This document shows positions 9,501-17,241 of a stretch of DNA of 64,000 nucleotides, in pieces (the first letter of the stretch is position 1; the number at the start of each line of letters is the position of its first letter). The translations under genes were made by a program, and so were the position numbers. Source of the stretch: Prostheceraeus crozeri (Eukaryota; Platyhelminthes; Polycladida; Euryleptidae); the NCBI GenBank assembly GCA_907163375.1, contig CAJQUW010004726.1:122536-186535 (forward strand), read 5' to 3'. Under the pieces are notes generated by a model. That model saw only the letters and a program-made list of their open reading frames with translations, made no database searches and was not told the origin of the DNA.

Positions 9501-10105
9501 TCATGCCATCACACTTAGGTTCTTTCATTCTTTCTCACTCTAGAAGAATCATGAATAACTTTATTTTAGAAATTAATGGTTTCAAAGAAAAATACATTCA
9601 TTATACAGATACTGATTCAATATATATTTCCAATGAGCTCTTTAATAAATTAGACGCTGCTGGATATGTTGGAGGAGAATTGTGTCAAGGGAAAAATGAT
9701 TATGGAAATGGTGGAATTATTTTTGCAATGTTTATTGCACCTAAAGTAAAATACTGTATTACTGTAGATGAACAAGGGAGACTTAGTGAAAAGAAAACAT
9801 TCAAAGGTTATTCACAAAACAAAGTAAAAGTAGAAGATTTTCTAAAATTATATTCGGGGAAAACATTATCGACTACAGTTAATAAACCATTGAAACGATC
9901 TTTAGAAACTGGAATTAGTATTCCTGATAAAAATAATAATACTGAAGAAAAAAAATTTTCTGGTCAAATAAATATTCTTAAACGTGAAGCACCTGATGAA
10001 AATGAAATTATGTTACCTTATAACGGAGAAGATATTCAAGCTGAAATATTTCAAACAATAATCTGTGAGAGTAATTTAAGTGATGATGATGACACGTGGG
10101 AATAA
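6569..10105 (+). CDS. Protein-primed family B DNA polymerase (pPolB)
   Basis: This is a 1178-aa open frame and the replicase of the element. The N terminus (about 20-60) is very basic. The exonuclease domain has Exo I IWDLETFPD (~residue 348), Exo II AHNSSGFDSYF (~475) and an Exo III-like HLVNDILSL (~600). The polymerase domain has motif A FDATSLYPSAM (~754), motif B LLMNSLYGKTVQK (~908), motif C YTDTDSIYI (~1012) and KKTFKGYS (~1076). All catalytic acids are present, and the length fits Polinton pPolBs. In this family a terminal protein primes replication at the ends of linear DNA. One oddity is a 20-residue, GC-rich double repeat (GRCAGGTLSLGRYAGGALTL) inserted in frame around residues 695-715, just before motif A. 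Confidence 0.95.
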   Translation: MNREMSLGQTSTIDELIKKQTAEFDAQIKHSKRSKRIKKQKRTRRSIRRNTKKQKRGTKEILETPISDIFFDDRIKDELGDDLCNLFNPNEIKYENVSFINVVNDMRKLLANGKIINLLRKVVKDQENIIQNFYVTFYNKKSFETWFSNLDEKSDANEWIFTGNIKYEDFGMKLVQRSHRGAGINMKYRIKEYFGEYCYIPSEDFCFIKCYNVLRGFNEEQGEMMKEMFNNFLYKEKATSRTGVMSNCKFSQFNKYFGECVQYYSPANRHLNPRGIETFHNYGYYNYFHAGSTIGHYCLINKSHKLKAIREIENNFKPIYKTITDENLTTRPYKIITKKKIDYGSTYIWDLETFPDPNCSTAHPIPYAVGAINFNKFICCLPKQRLKELETRLLSDMIKIKRSKDEDEIKKLKKQINEYNNLTELEFNKLQNCVKIFTRTEDDECPIRGNPEDVCPIHQFFKTLGKFNYSRVTLIAHNSSGFDSYFPIKANFKLSKPPLQTSRGILTASLQNPYTTECVSRYIQKSFRFKNNMKKDSPSGKLALQTIIMKCSYQHVKTSLSKWCENFKIPTNVCKLNYEIGDITHENYKEKEIEWRPHLVNDILSLAFCIYKYNNVMRDLVGEDITTNLTSSALTFNGWMKSVQNDNINIHSHIDLWARNYIRKSVKGGRVSANIRKYISPFCSILLPILKQYLPGRCAGGTLSLGRYAGGALTLGNNLIDLMKQYRDLGDKTEICKKISNLLLEQKNEFLMAFDATSLYPSAMYDENSEYPKAESARKFRQEEEREIVYKFNTQTFRPKTGIFTVVFQYPNDMFFQPVPIKDKVKNQNNNSHVKVIRFRNGICYDVLTSVDIQEIVRCWGKILHITDGIIYEKNYQVSPFRNYIEKLFNLRKRYKTEGNTVGDELIKLLMNSLYGKTVQKDITTKYHLWNENTLRKNFTQEVKDYEKLNDEQYLAKVEMEDDEFLKTNIVKDGKTSFMPSHLGSFILSHSRRIMNNFILEINGFKEKYIHYTDTDSIYISNELFNKLDAAGYVGGELCQGKNDYGNGGIIFAMFIAPKVKYCITVDEQGRLSEKKTFKGYSQNKVKVEDFLKLYSGKTLSTTVNKPLKRSLETGISIPDKNNNTEEKKFSGQINILKREAPDENEIMLPYNGEDIQAEIFQTIICESNLSDDDDTWE
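8654..8713 (+). repeat. In-frame GC-rich 30-bp tandem pair inside pPolB
   Basis: Two 30-bp units start with GGTCGCT at 8654 and 8684. The first contains the perfect hairpin GGGAC-TTT-GTCCC (8669-8681); the second holds a one-mismatch version. Base composition contrasts sharply with the AT-rich gene around it. Because the unit length is a multiple of three, the reading frame continues. Confidence 0.8.
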
Positions 10106-10117
10106 TAATTTTTTTAT

Positions 10118-10350
10118 TACATCTAAAAATTTTATAACATCTAAGAAATTTATAACATCTAAAAAATTTATAACACATCTAAAAAATTTATAACACATCT
10201 AAAAAATTTATAACATCTAAAAAATTTATAACACATCTAAAAAATTTATAACACATCTAAAAAATTTATAACACATCTAAAAAATTTATAACATCTAAAA
10301 AATTTATTACATCTAAAAACTTATTACATCTAAAAATTTTATTACATATG
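10118..10350. repeat. AT-rich 20-22 bp tandem array between converging genes
   Basis: About eleven copies of a word like ACATCTAAAAAATTTATAAC occur, some with an extra AC. They fill the gap after the pPolB stop, facing the minus-strand gene that ends near 10,400. It may serve as a shared transcript end or spacer, and no gene is seen in it. Confidence 0.85.
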
Positions 10351-10399
10351 AAAATATATTTATCGAATATTTTGGTATTTTCTATTAAGTTTTATCATA

Positions 10400-11690
10400 T
10401 TAAGTTTCATCATATAATGTTTTATCAAAAGATAATTTAAATTTTTTTTCACTAACTATTGATTCATCATCATCATCATCAATTGATTCTTCATCATCAT
10501 CATAAATTGTTTCTTCATCATCATAAATTACACTTTTTGGTATAGGATGCCCTTCCATGATAGGATACCATTCTCTTATTGGAATATCTAATTCTAAATT
10601 ACATTTTTTATCTGATAATAATATAATAGAGAAAAATATTGGTCTTTGATCTCTTTTGGAAATTTAATAACACCACCATAATCTGAATCACTTTTAGTTT
10701 TTATTAAAGATGATAAAATTTTAAATTGATTAGATGTAAATCCTAATTTAAATTTTGTAGACCCGGCACATAGTTGTCTAACAGTATCTTCAACTATGCC
10801 ATCATTATTATTTTCAATTGTAAGAAAATGAAATTTAGATAAATTTTTATAATTACTAATATTTTTATAATCTTTTTTACCATTTACACCTTTTTCAGAT
10901 GTTACAGAATCATCATTATTATCATAAGATTCTTTAAGATCGGGCAAAGCCCTAGAACCTTCAGTTCGTTTATTATGAATATGATTATGGTCATTGTTAA
11001 TAGTATAAGGTGTTGTCCACATATAAATTTTCTCTTGTTGAGCTAAACCATTTATATAAGATTTTAATAAATTAATATTTAAGTTGGAATATAATCCTAT
11101 ATACGTATCATCATCATATCTTTGGGGCATTTCTAATTTTTCTTGTTTATAAATTGTGTCTCTATAATAAACTTGACATAATAATTCTTCATTATGTTTT
11201 TTACTCCCTATGTGAATGTTATATTGATTTTGTTCATCAACAAATAATCTTATTTTTTCTTTGGAAAAAGATTTTAATTTTTTAACTAATTCTTTAATAT
11301 TGATATAATTAATAATTTTAGTTTCTATCCAATCAGTATTACTAATCGGCAAAACTGCTCTAATAAATCCGTAAACATTATTATGTCCTATTATAACCAT
11401 ATTTTCTTTATTTAATTCAACATAAGCTACATCATTATATTTACTTACAATCCCCATAAATTTAATAAATGGATCACCTGGAAATAAACAATAATTAGTT
11501 TCTATAGAAGGTAAACCTTTAGTCTGTTCTCTAAATATTTCGGCTTGTAATTCAAACAAAAGATTAACATCTATACATGGATTATTATTATTATCAAAAC
11601 ATTTATTTTCAAATCCCGTTGATCTCGTCGAATAAGAAGAACAAGATGATGCGGACGAATATAATTTTTTTAAATTTGGTTTTTTCCATT
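10400..11690 (-). pseudogene. Polinton unknown protein, sliding-clamp-like pattern, broken
   Basis: The best preserved part is 10,594-11,559 (about 321 residues). It begins with a pattern reminiscent of a sliding-clamp half: strands VAYVELNKENMVIIGHNNVY and GFIRAVLP, then a helix KELVKKLKSFSKE, then strands IRLFVDEQNQYNIHIG. A low-complexity Asn/His/Lys stretch follows, then a second globular part (TKFKLGFTSNQFKILSSLI). A strongly acidic Asp/Glu tail is encoded at about 10,440-10,540. The clamp idea comes from pattern only. The gene is interrupted (about two breaks) and its 5' end is unclear, so it is treated as a fossil. An 11-bp perfect hairpin, GGGC-AAA-GCCC, lies in it at 10,942-10,952. 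It converges with pPolB. Confidence 0.55.
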
Positions 11691-11738
11691 TTTTTATATT
11701 TTTATTAGAAAAAATTTTACTTTTTTATTGTTTTAAAA

Positions 11739-12620
11739 ATGATGTTACCAAATGTTGGTGGAGGTGCATATATCCCGAATAATCGTGAATTAGAAATAGA
11801 AAATTATATCATGAAAACTGGAGACGTTTTATCTGGTCCATTGCATCTTTCTATTCTTCCGGAACAAAATACAGAGTTAACAAATAAACAATATGTTGAT
11901 ACACAAATCAATGATTTAAAAGAAAAATATATAAACGATGTTTTGGTTCCACTGATGAATGAATTGAAGTTGCTTAAACTTAATGACAAATCATTAAACG
12001 AAAAATTATTAAAACTTGAGAAAAAGGATAGAGAGCTAGAAGCAGATATAGCAAAACTTTTTAAAAAGATTTCAGAACAATCAAAAATTTTAATATTACT
12101 TTCTATAAATTTAAAATCTGCAGTCATTAAAAATAAACATCAGATACAACTATTGAAAGAACAATTAGAAGATGAAATAGAAAAACTACCTGAAAGAATT
12201 AAAAAAAATTTAAAACAGTTACAAGCTACATTCCAAAAAAGTGTTGATGAATTAAGTTCTAAAATTACTCAACAAATGAAAAAGATGAATAGAATAATAA
12301 ATGAAGTAAACTCGCTTAATCAAAGAGTTGATAAAATGAAAACTCTTAAAATCAATTTAGAAAATGAATTAAAGAAAAATTTACAAGAAAACTCTAAAGA
12401 AAATAAAGAACAGTTAGATGCTGTTAAAAGACAATTAGATGTTCTTAAAATTAAGTTAAATGCACCTAAAACGGCGTTGAAGATGAATCAGGAGAAAATG
12501 CAAGTTAATAGAAAAGAAATTAAAGTACATCACACGCTGCTTGACGCAATAGATAAAGTTCAACAGTCGATTAATAAAGTTATCTCGAAGTTGTTGTCCA
12601 TTCACAAACGTAAATCTTGA
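11739..12620 (+). CDS. Fibre-like coiled-coil protein
   Basis: The ATG at 11,739 has TTTTAAAAATG context and gives a 293-aa protein. Residues ~25-55 read KTGDVLSGPLHLSILPEQNT then ELTNKQYVDTQI. This resembles the repeat of phage tail-fibre proteins (TGD/SGPL...P...TNKQYVD) that precedes a trimeric shaft. The rest is almost entirely a long coiled coil, rich in Lys, Glu, Leu and Gln. With the neighbouring capsid genes, a spike or fibre on the particle is a reasonable inference. A generic coiled-coil scaffold is the alternative. The frame is open. The stop is followed within 3 bp by two GC-rich hairpins (12,623-12,666). Confidence 0.65.
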   Translation: MMLPNVGGGAYIPNNRELEIENYIMKTGDVLSGPLHLSILPEQNTELTNKQYVDTQINDLKEKYINDVLVPLMNELKLLKLNDKSLNEKLLKLEKKDRELEADIAKLFKKISEQSKILILLSINLKSAVIKNKHQIQLLKEQLEDEIEKLPERIKKNLKQLQATFQKSVDELSSKITQQMKKMNRIINEVNSLNQRVDKMKTLKINLENELKKNLQENSKENKEQLDAVKRQLDVLKIKLNAPKTALKMNQEKMQVNRKEIKVHHTLLDAIDKVQQSINKVISKLLSIHKRKS

Positions 12621-12622
12621 TC

Positions 12623-12666
12623 GGAGCGAAGCTCCTCAGGTTACTAGCCGATCGGACCAAAGGTCC
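12623..12666. repeat. Double GC-rich hairpin after the fibre-like gene
   Basis: Two perfect 13-bp hairpins, GGAGC-GAA-GCTCC (12,623-12,635) and GGACC-AAA-GGTCC (12,654-12,666), sit in 31-bp tandem units that share GATCGGA and CCTCAGGTTACTA. Stem bases differ between the units but pairing is kept. A related unit in opposite orientation lies at 15,393-15,405. Confidence 0.85.
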
Positions 12667-12724
12667 TCAGGTTACTAACCAATCGTAAATATTTTTTCTC
12701 ATAAGTCAAATTTAATCCTAAAAA

Positions 12725-13264
12725 ATGCCTATAATTTATAAACACAATCTTAAACATTTTGCTTCAAATCAAAAAATTGCTCATGAACCATCTATGAATC
12801 CTGTTTATCATTATGATAATAGAGATACAGTCGGAACAGAAAAGTTCCTAGGCACCGCAGGTGCCGTTCACACGGAAGGAGCTGGGATCTTCTCTTGTAT
12901 TGGTAGTATCGTTAACTTAATTAAAAATAATAAAGATTTGATTACATCTGCTGCAAAAGGAGCAGCTGCTATAGGTAGTACAGCTAGTGCAATATCAAAT
13001 GCTGTCAAGTCTCAAAACGAATAAAAACAACTAGAAGCTATTCGCAAACTTAGGAATGATTCCGAAGAACTAAAAAATTTAAAAAAACTTTCAGAGGAAA
13101 CAAAAAACAAAATTGCTAACATAGCTGTTGGGGAAACCTTGAGGAGCGGAGCTCCGTCTGATAGTAAACATAAGAAGAAATCAGGCGTAGCCATAAAACG
13201 TTCAATTGAACCTACGGTTCGTTCAATTGAAGAAATAAGAGGTAATGGTCTAGCAAAATTCTAA
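12725..13264 (+). pseudogene. Polinton small virion-type protein (pVI-like?), broken
   Basis: The start is in CTAAAAAATG context. It encodes a short N terminus with His/Asn/Tyr, then GAGIFSCIGSIVNLIKNN and an Ala/Gly-rich amphipathic stretch (ITSAAKGAAAIGSTASAISN), then a charged helical part and a C terminus with IRGNGLAKF. Polintons and adintoviruses often encode such a membrane-active, pVI-like protein next to the major capsid gene, which is why I suggest this. It is interrupted (about one break). Several perfect GC-rich hairpins lie in it (12,851-12,865; 13,143-13,155; 13,208-13,220). Confidence 0.6.
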
Positions 13265-13357
13265 AATTATATTTTAGTAAAATTTTTTAGTAATTTTTTT
13301 AGTAAAAATTTTTTCTGTGTGTCAGAAAAACAAAAAGTCAAATTATTTTTTATAAAA

Positions 13358-14692
13358 ATGTCTTCGCTTATCGAAAATAAATTTAGATTAGACGATCCTC
13401 CGTTCGTCAGTAATAATCAAAAAAAGAATGACTATATAAGAATTGCTATGAATCCCGGATCTTCCAGTAGAGTAAATACTGGAGGTGATTTAATTTTTGA
13501 AGTTGATAATCAGCAGAGTTATTTATATCTACCTGATTCGTTTTTACATTGTGAATATTCTTTGTATAGTGATGCCAATTTTACAACACCATTACCAGAA
13601 ACCGATAATATTGCACTAGAGAATAATTTCTTTCCAAGATTATTTACACAAATGCGTTTAGATGTTGCAACTCAAAATATAGAAACAATAAGTGATTCTC
13701 CAGGTGTAATTGATACAATGCTTAGATTTGTAACAATTGGTGAAAATAATAAAAAGTATGAAATCGAAGGTTGGTTTCCTGATACAAATGATGGTATAAT
13801 TGTTGATGATTTAACTCTCGCTGGAACAGATGCCGCAGGAATTGCGAAAGATGTAGAAAATATTGCAAAACATTTAAATAAAACAAATAATGATGCATAT
13901 AAAGAAAGACGTGAATTTAACAAGAAAAGTAAACAGACAGTAAATTGGTCATTGTCTCCATTATTCGGATATTTAGATTATGATAAAATATCATATCAAT
14001 TAAAATTTAAATTAATAATTCATCGTACAGCAAATAATGAATTAATCTTTTTTGGTAAGACTGGAAAAAAAGCATATTTAAAAATTGATAGACTTGAATG
14101 GTGGATAAAACATATTACTCCTAGTTTAGAGATTGAAACAGCTATTGCAAAAAGATTAAATACTAACAAACCAATTCCAGTTAATTTTCTAAAGCGTACT
14201 GCTAGTTCAGTAACTTTTTCCGAACAAAGATTTAACTGGCATTTTACTAGAACTGCGAATACTCCAAGATATTTATTACTAACATTTCAAAGAAATAATT
14301 CTCCAAGTTTTGATAAGAACAATAATCTCTTCCATATTAATACAATTCGAAGTTTGCAAGTTTCATTAAATCAAACCCGATATCCAATTGATCCATTAAG
14401 ATTCGATGATACCAATAATCAATTTATGGAAGGATATGATTCTTATCGAAATCTTTGTATAGAATTTGGAGTTGAACCACAATTAACTCCTGGAGATTGG
14501 AGACATTTATATCCTGTTTTCTGTTTCGATTTAAGTGCACAATCTGAAGATATTATCAAGACTGGCTGTGATGTAACAATTAATATTGAAAAAAAAGATT
14601 CCACAACTTCATTGATGGCTTATGGTTTATTGCTAGAAGATGTAAAATATTCTATTGAAATTCTTAATGGAAAGATGGTAAGGATAAGTTAA
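13358..14692 (+). CDS. Polinton major capsid protein (double jelly-roll)
   Basis: The ATG at 13,358 (TTTATAAAAATG context) gives a 444-aa protein. The N-terminal block DLIFEVDNQQSYLYLPDSFL and the following LENNFFPRLFTQMRLDVATQ are, as I recall, hallmarks of Polinton/adintovirus major capsid proteins. Other segments fit the second jelly roll (INTIRSLQVSLNQTRYPIDP, GDWRHLYPVFCFDLSAQSED). It would form the pseudo-hexameric capsomers of an icosahedral particle. The frame is open. It is preceded by the pVI-like gene and followed by an AT-rich repeat and the pX-like gene, the usual order for morphogenesis genes. Confidence 0.92.
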   Translation: MSSLIENKFRLDDPPFVSNNQKKNDYIRIAMNPGSSSRVNTGGDLIFEVDNQQSYLYLPDSFLHCEYSLYSDANFTTPLPETDNIALENNFFPRLFTQMRLDVATQNIETISDSPGVIDTMLRFVTIGENNKKYEIEGWFPDTNDGIIVDDLTLAGTDAAGIAKDVENIAKHLNKTNNDAYKERREFNKKSKQTVNWSLSPLFGYLDYDKISYQLKFKLIIHRTANNELIFFGKTGKKAYLKIDRLEWWIKHITPSLEIETAIAKRLNTNKPIPVNFLKRTASSVTFSEQRFNWHFTRTANTPRYLLLTFQRNNSPSFDKNNNLFHINTIRSLQVSLNQTRYPIDPLRFDDTNNQFMEGYDSYRNLCIEFGVEPQLTPGDWRHLYPVFCFDLSAQSEDIIKTGCDVTINIEKKDSTTSLMAYGLLLEDVKYSIEILNGKMVRIS

Positions 14693-14694
14693 TT

Positions 14695-14890
14695 AAAATT
14701 TTTTCATAACTAGAATAGATTAAAAATTCTTAACTTAAAATTTTTAATAACTAGAATAGATTAAAAATTTTTGGTAACTTAAAATTTTTTGGTAACTTGA
14801 AATTTTTTAATAACTAGAATAGATTAAAATTTTTTGGTAACTTGAAATTTTTTCATTACTAGAATAGATTAAAAATTCCTAATTTAAAAA
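14695..14890. repeat. AT-rich degenerate tandem repeat
   Basis: The words AACTAGAATAGATTAAAAAT and GGTAACTTGAAATTTTTT alternate four to five times between the major capsid stop and the next gene. The region is noncoding. It may hold promoter or 3'-end signals, like the array at 10,118. Confidence 0.8.
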
Positions 14891-14904
14891 TTTTTTTATT
14901 AAAA

Positions 14905-15384
14905 ATGTCGCAAGCGAAAGGTAATAATAATAAAACTGTTGAATTAAAATTACGTAATATTGTTGACAAAAATACCCCTAAAACTATTACGATTAACAAA
15001 AAAAAGTATTACATAAGTAAACCAATGATACAGAATATTCAATTACAAGAAGAAAAGAATGGCGGGATTCTCCCATTAATTCCACTATAAATAGGTGGCA
15101 TAGCAGCTGCAGGAAGTGTTGCAGGTGGGACAGCTGGTATTGTCCAAGCAGTAAATAAAAATAAATCAGAGAAGGCAGCATTAGAAGAACAAAAACGACA
15201 TAATAGAGAGTTAGAGAAAGTTGCTAGGGGAGAAGGAATAGTAGATAATTTTATTAGTAAATTAAAATTAGTTGAAGGAAAACGAGTTCTTAAAAAGATT
15301 CTCCACAATGTTGATGATTTAATTGAAATTAAAGAAACTAAAGATGGTTCTGGAATATATCTAAGTCCTAGTATGATTCGGTAA
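14905..15384 (+). pseudogene. Polinton core-type small protein (pX-like), broken
   Basis: The start is in ATTAAAAATG context. A basic N terminus (TITINKKKYYISKP) is followed by a Gly/Ala/Ile/Pro-rich hydrophobic stretch, then a charged helix (KAALEEQKRHNRELEKVARG) and a tail with KDGSGIYLSPS. The glycine-rich hydrophobic core followed by a glutamate-rich helix matches the pX-like/core protein described from Polintons and adintoviruses. It is interrupted, with about one break. A related double-hairpin segment follows the end of the region (15,393-15,433). Confidence 0.6.
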
Positions 15385-15465
15385 TAACCTCAGGACCTTT
15401 GGTCCGATCGGCTAAAGCCTCTGAACAAAGTTCTATCCGATAAAACATTTATTTTATCTTTTAAA

Positions 15466-15959
15466 ATGAATTCTACAAATTCCGAAAATTTAATTAAATT
15501 AAAAATTGTTAATTTAGATTTTTGAGTTATCTATAAAACAAAAATAAAAACTCAAACTGTCAGCATATTGGAGGTGACAAGAACAAAGTTCCATACCACT
15601 TCGGTGGTGATATACAAAAAACATTAGAAAACTTTCCTGGTTTTATTTGGAGTAAATATTCGAAAGAAAAACATCTTCCTGGTCATTCATATACTGGTCC
15701 AGGAACTCGATTAGATATAAGACTAGATGAGAATAATAATCCGAAACCAGGTGAAGAACCAATAAATAGAGTAGACGCCGCAGCTTACAGGCATGATTTA
15801 GCTTATCGAAATCATGATCTAAGTTCTCGACATGCAGCTGATAAGATGATTCAAGAATTAGATAGTATTCAAAATCCTACATTTAGAGAAAAAATTGAAA
15901 GAATGTTTGTTAAGAAAGCTTTACAAGCTAAAATATTATTCGGTCAGGGTTTAAATGAA
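15466..15959 (+). pseudogene. Phospholipase-A2-like region (parvovirus VP1-type), broken
   Basis: Two segments carry the parvoviral PLA2 signature: GHSYTGPGTRLDIRL (the YxGPG calcium loop) and VDAAAYRHDLAYRNHDL (the DAAxxHDxxY catalytic helix). In parvoviruses this domain opens endosomal membranes during entry, and PLA2-like proteins are known in adintovirus/Polinton relatives. The region starts with an ATG in TTTTAAAATG context, but the front part is damaged. It runs on without a clear boundary into the integrase region. Three hairpins lie in or just before it: GAAC-AAA-GTTC at 15,423 (43 bp upstream) and 15,581, and ACCAC-TTCG-GTGGT at 15,595. Confidence 0.7.
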
Positions 15960-16784
15960 ACGACAGCAAAGCTGTCTGAGAGCAACGCTCGAACCTACGC
16001 GTCTGAAATTCATAAAGAATATAGAAAGCCTAAATATTTATTGAAAGTAAAAGTATTTAATAAAGATGATATTTGGAGTGCTGATCTTATTCATATGCCG
16101 AATTAAAAAGATTATAAATACGCATTGACCGTTAAAGATTTATATACACGATACGCTTGGGTAAAGCCTTTAAAAAACAAAAGTGGTCTATCAGTTAAAT
16201 ATGCGTTTGAAGAAATCTTTAAAGAAAGTAAGAGAAAGCCAAAAAAATTGTTTGTTGATAAAGGGTCGGAATTTTATAACAGAAACGTTCAGCCACTATT
16301 TGAAACTGTTTATTCAACTGAAAATGCAGGGAAGGCCGTAGTGATAGAAAGATTCAATCGGACGTTAAAAAATAAATTATTCAAAAAATTTACTCAGCAA
16401 GGAAATCAGAAATGGTTGAAGATATTACCAGGAATTGTAGAAGAGTACAATAATAAAGTTCATTCTGGTATTGAAGAAACTCCAAAGAATGCTTCTGACG
16501 ACCCTGATTTAATACGAAAGAAAATATTCGAAAATAATTATTCGAATGAGAGTAATCCGAATTTGCAGAAACTTAAGCCGAAATTTAAAATTGGAGATAG
16601 AGTTAGAATATTTAAATATAAGAACAAATTTGAAAAGGGCTTCGTCGGATACTGGACGAAAGAGATATTTGAAATTTGTAAAATAAATCAAAGTTATCCG
16701 TTTACTTATGAAATTAAAGATTTAGATAATGAGGATATCAGAGGCCGATTTTATCAAAATGAATTACAACGAACTGATTTTTAA
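15960..16784 (+). pseudogene. Polinton integrase (retroviral-type, rve fold), broken
   Basis: The DDE residues are visible in context: IWSADLIHM, then LFVDKGSEFYN, then VVIERFNRTLKN. They are followed by EEYNNKVHSGIEETP, a classic retroviral-integrase phrase. The C-terminal part (FKIGDRVRIFKYKNKFEKG) is an SH3-like DNA-binding domain. In Polintons this enzyme inserts the element and makes the 6-bp duplication seen here. The gene is interrupted, with about one break, and has no start codon of its own near the expected N terminus; the PLA2-like region lies directly upstream in the same orientation. Confidence 0.88.
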
Positions 16785-16814
16785 TTATCATTATTATTAT
16801 TAGGCGTAGCCATA

Positions 16815-16827
16815 GAACCTACGGTTC
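16815..16827. repeat. Hairpin over the protease stop codon
   Basis: GAACC-TAC-GGTTC is identical to the hairpin at 13,208-13,220. Both copies share further flanks (GGCGTAGCCATA before, GTTCAATT after), so a short unit has been copied between the two places. Confidence 0.8.
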
Positions 16828-17241
16828 GTTCAATTCTAACATAATATCAAGAAATGGCACTCCTTCTTGCAATTTAAATAAAACATAAAAACATAATTGA
16901 CCACAATAAGTTGTTCCCGGTTTTTGAATTTGAAATGTATTATAAATTCCATTGCCAAGTATTTCTCTTACTTCATTCGTAGGTGGAAGCCCGTATGAGT
17001 CAAAATAATAATTATCTCCGTTTTTACTAAAGATACCTGCTGACCAATGTACGCCGTTTTGGTCTGAAGTGTGAAGATTCGTTATGAAATTTACAGTAGG
17101 CCTATTTTTGATCAATTGTAATTCGTCTCTCATTAGGACATGGAAATTCTTTATTCCCAATTGATGTGCGATTTTCTTTAGATCAAAATTCGTTGTTGTG
17201 TCTGTTCCATATAATTTAAAAAACTCGATCAGGTCAGTCAT
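16819..17241 (-). CDS. Adenovirus-like cysteine protease (maturation protease)
   Basis: From the ATG at 17,241 (CATTTAAAATG context) the protein is 140 aa. The C48/adenain-type catalytic set is visible: His65 (GVHWSAG), Asp81 (YFDSYG), Gln near 104-106 (TFQIQKP) and Cys113 (TYCGQLCFYVLF). It would cleave capsid precursors during particle maturation. An open frame continues 12 codons upstream of the chosen start, but the promoter-like context and family alignment favour 17,241. Its stop codon sits inside a perfect hairpin, GAACC-TAC-GGTTC (16,815-16,827). It is transcribed against the integrase, with a 112-bp tandem array upstream. Confidence 0.88.
   Translation of the reverse strand: MTDLIEFFKLYGTDTTTNFDLKKIAHQLGIKNFHVLMRDELQLIKNRPTVNFITNLHTSDQNGVHWSAGIFSKNGDNYYFDSYGLPPTNEVREILGNGIYNTFQIQKPGTTYCGQLCFYVLFKLQEGVPFLDIMLELNEP

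Noticed and set aside
13672-13923. Minus-strand ORF across the major capsid gene
   Set aside because: It is the antisense shadow of a well-supported coding region. The same applies to minus-strand ORFs at 3672-3875, 4115-4357, 8565-8852 and 11,804-12,127.
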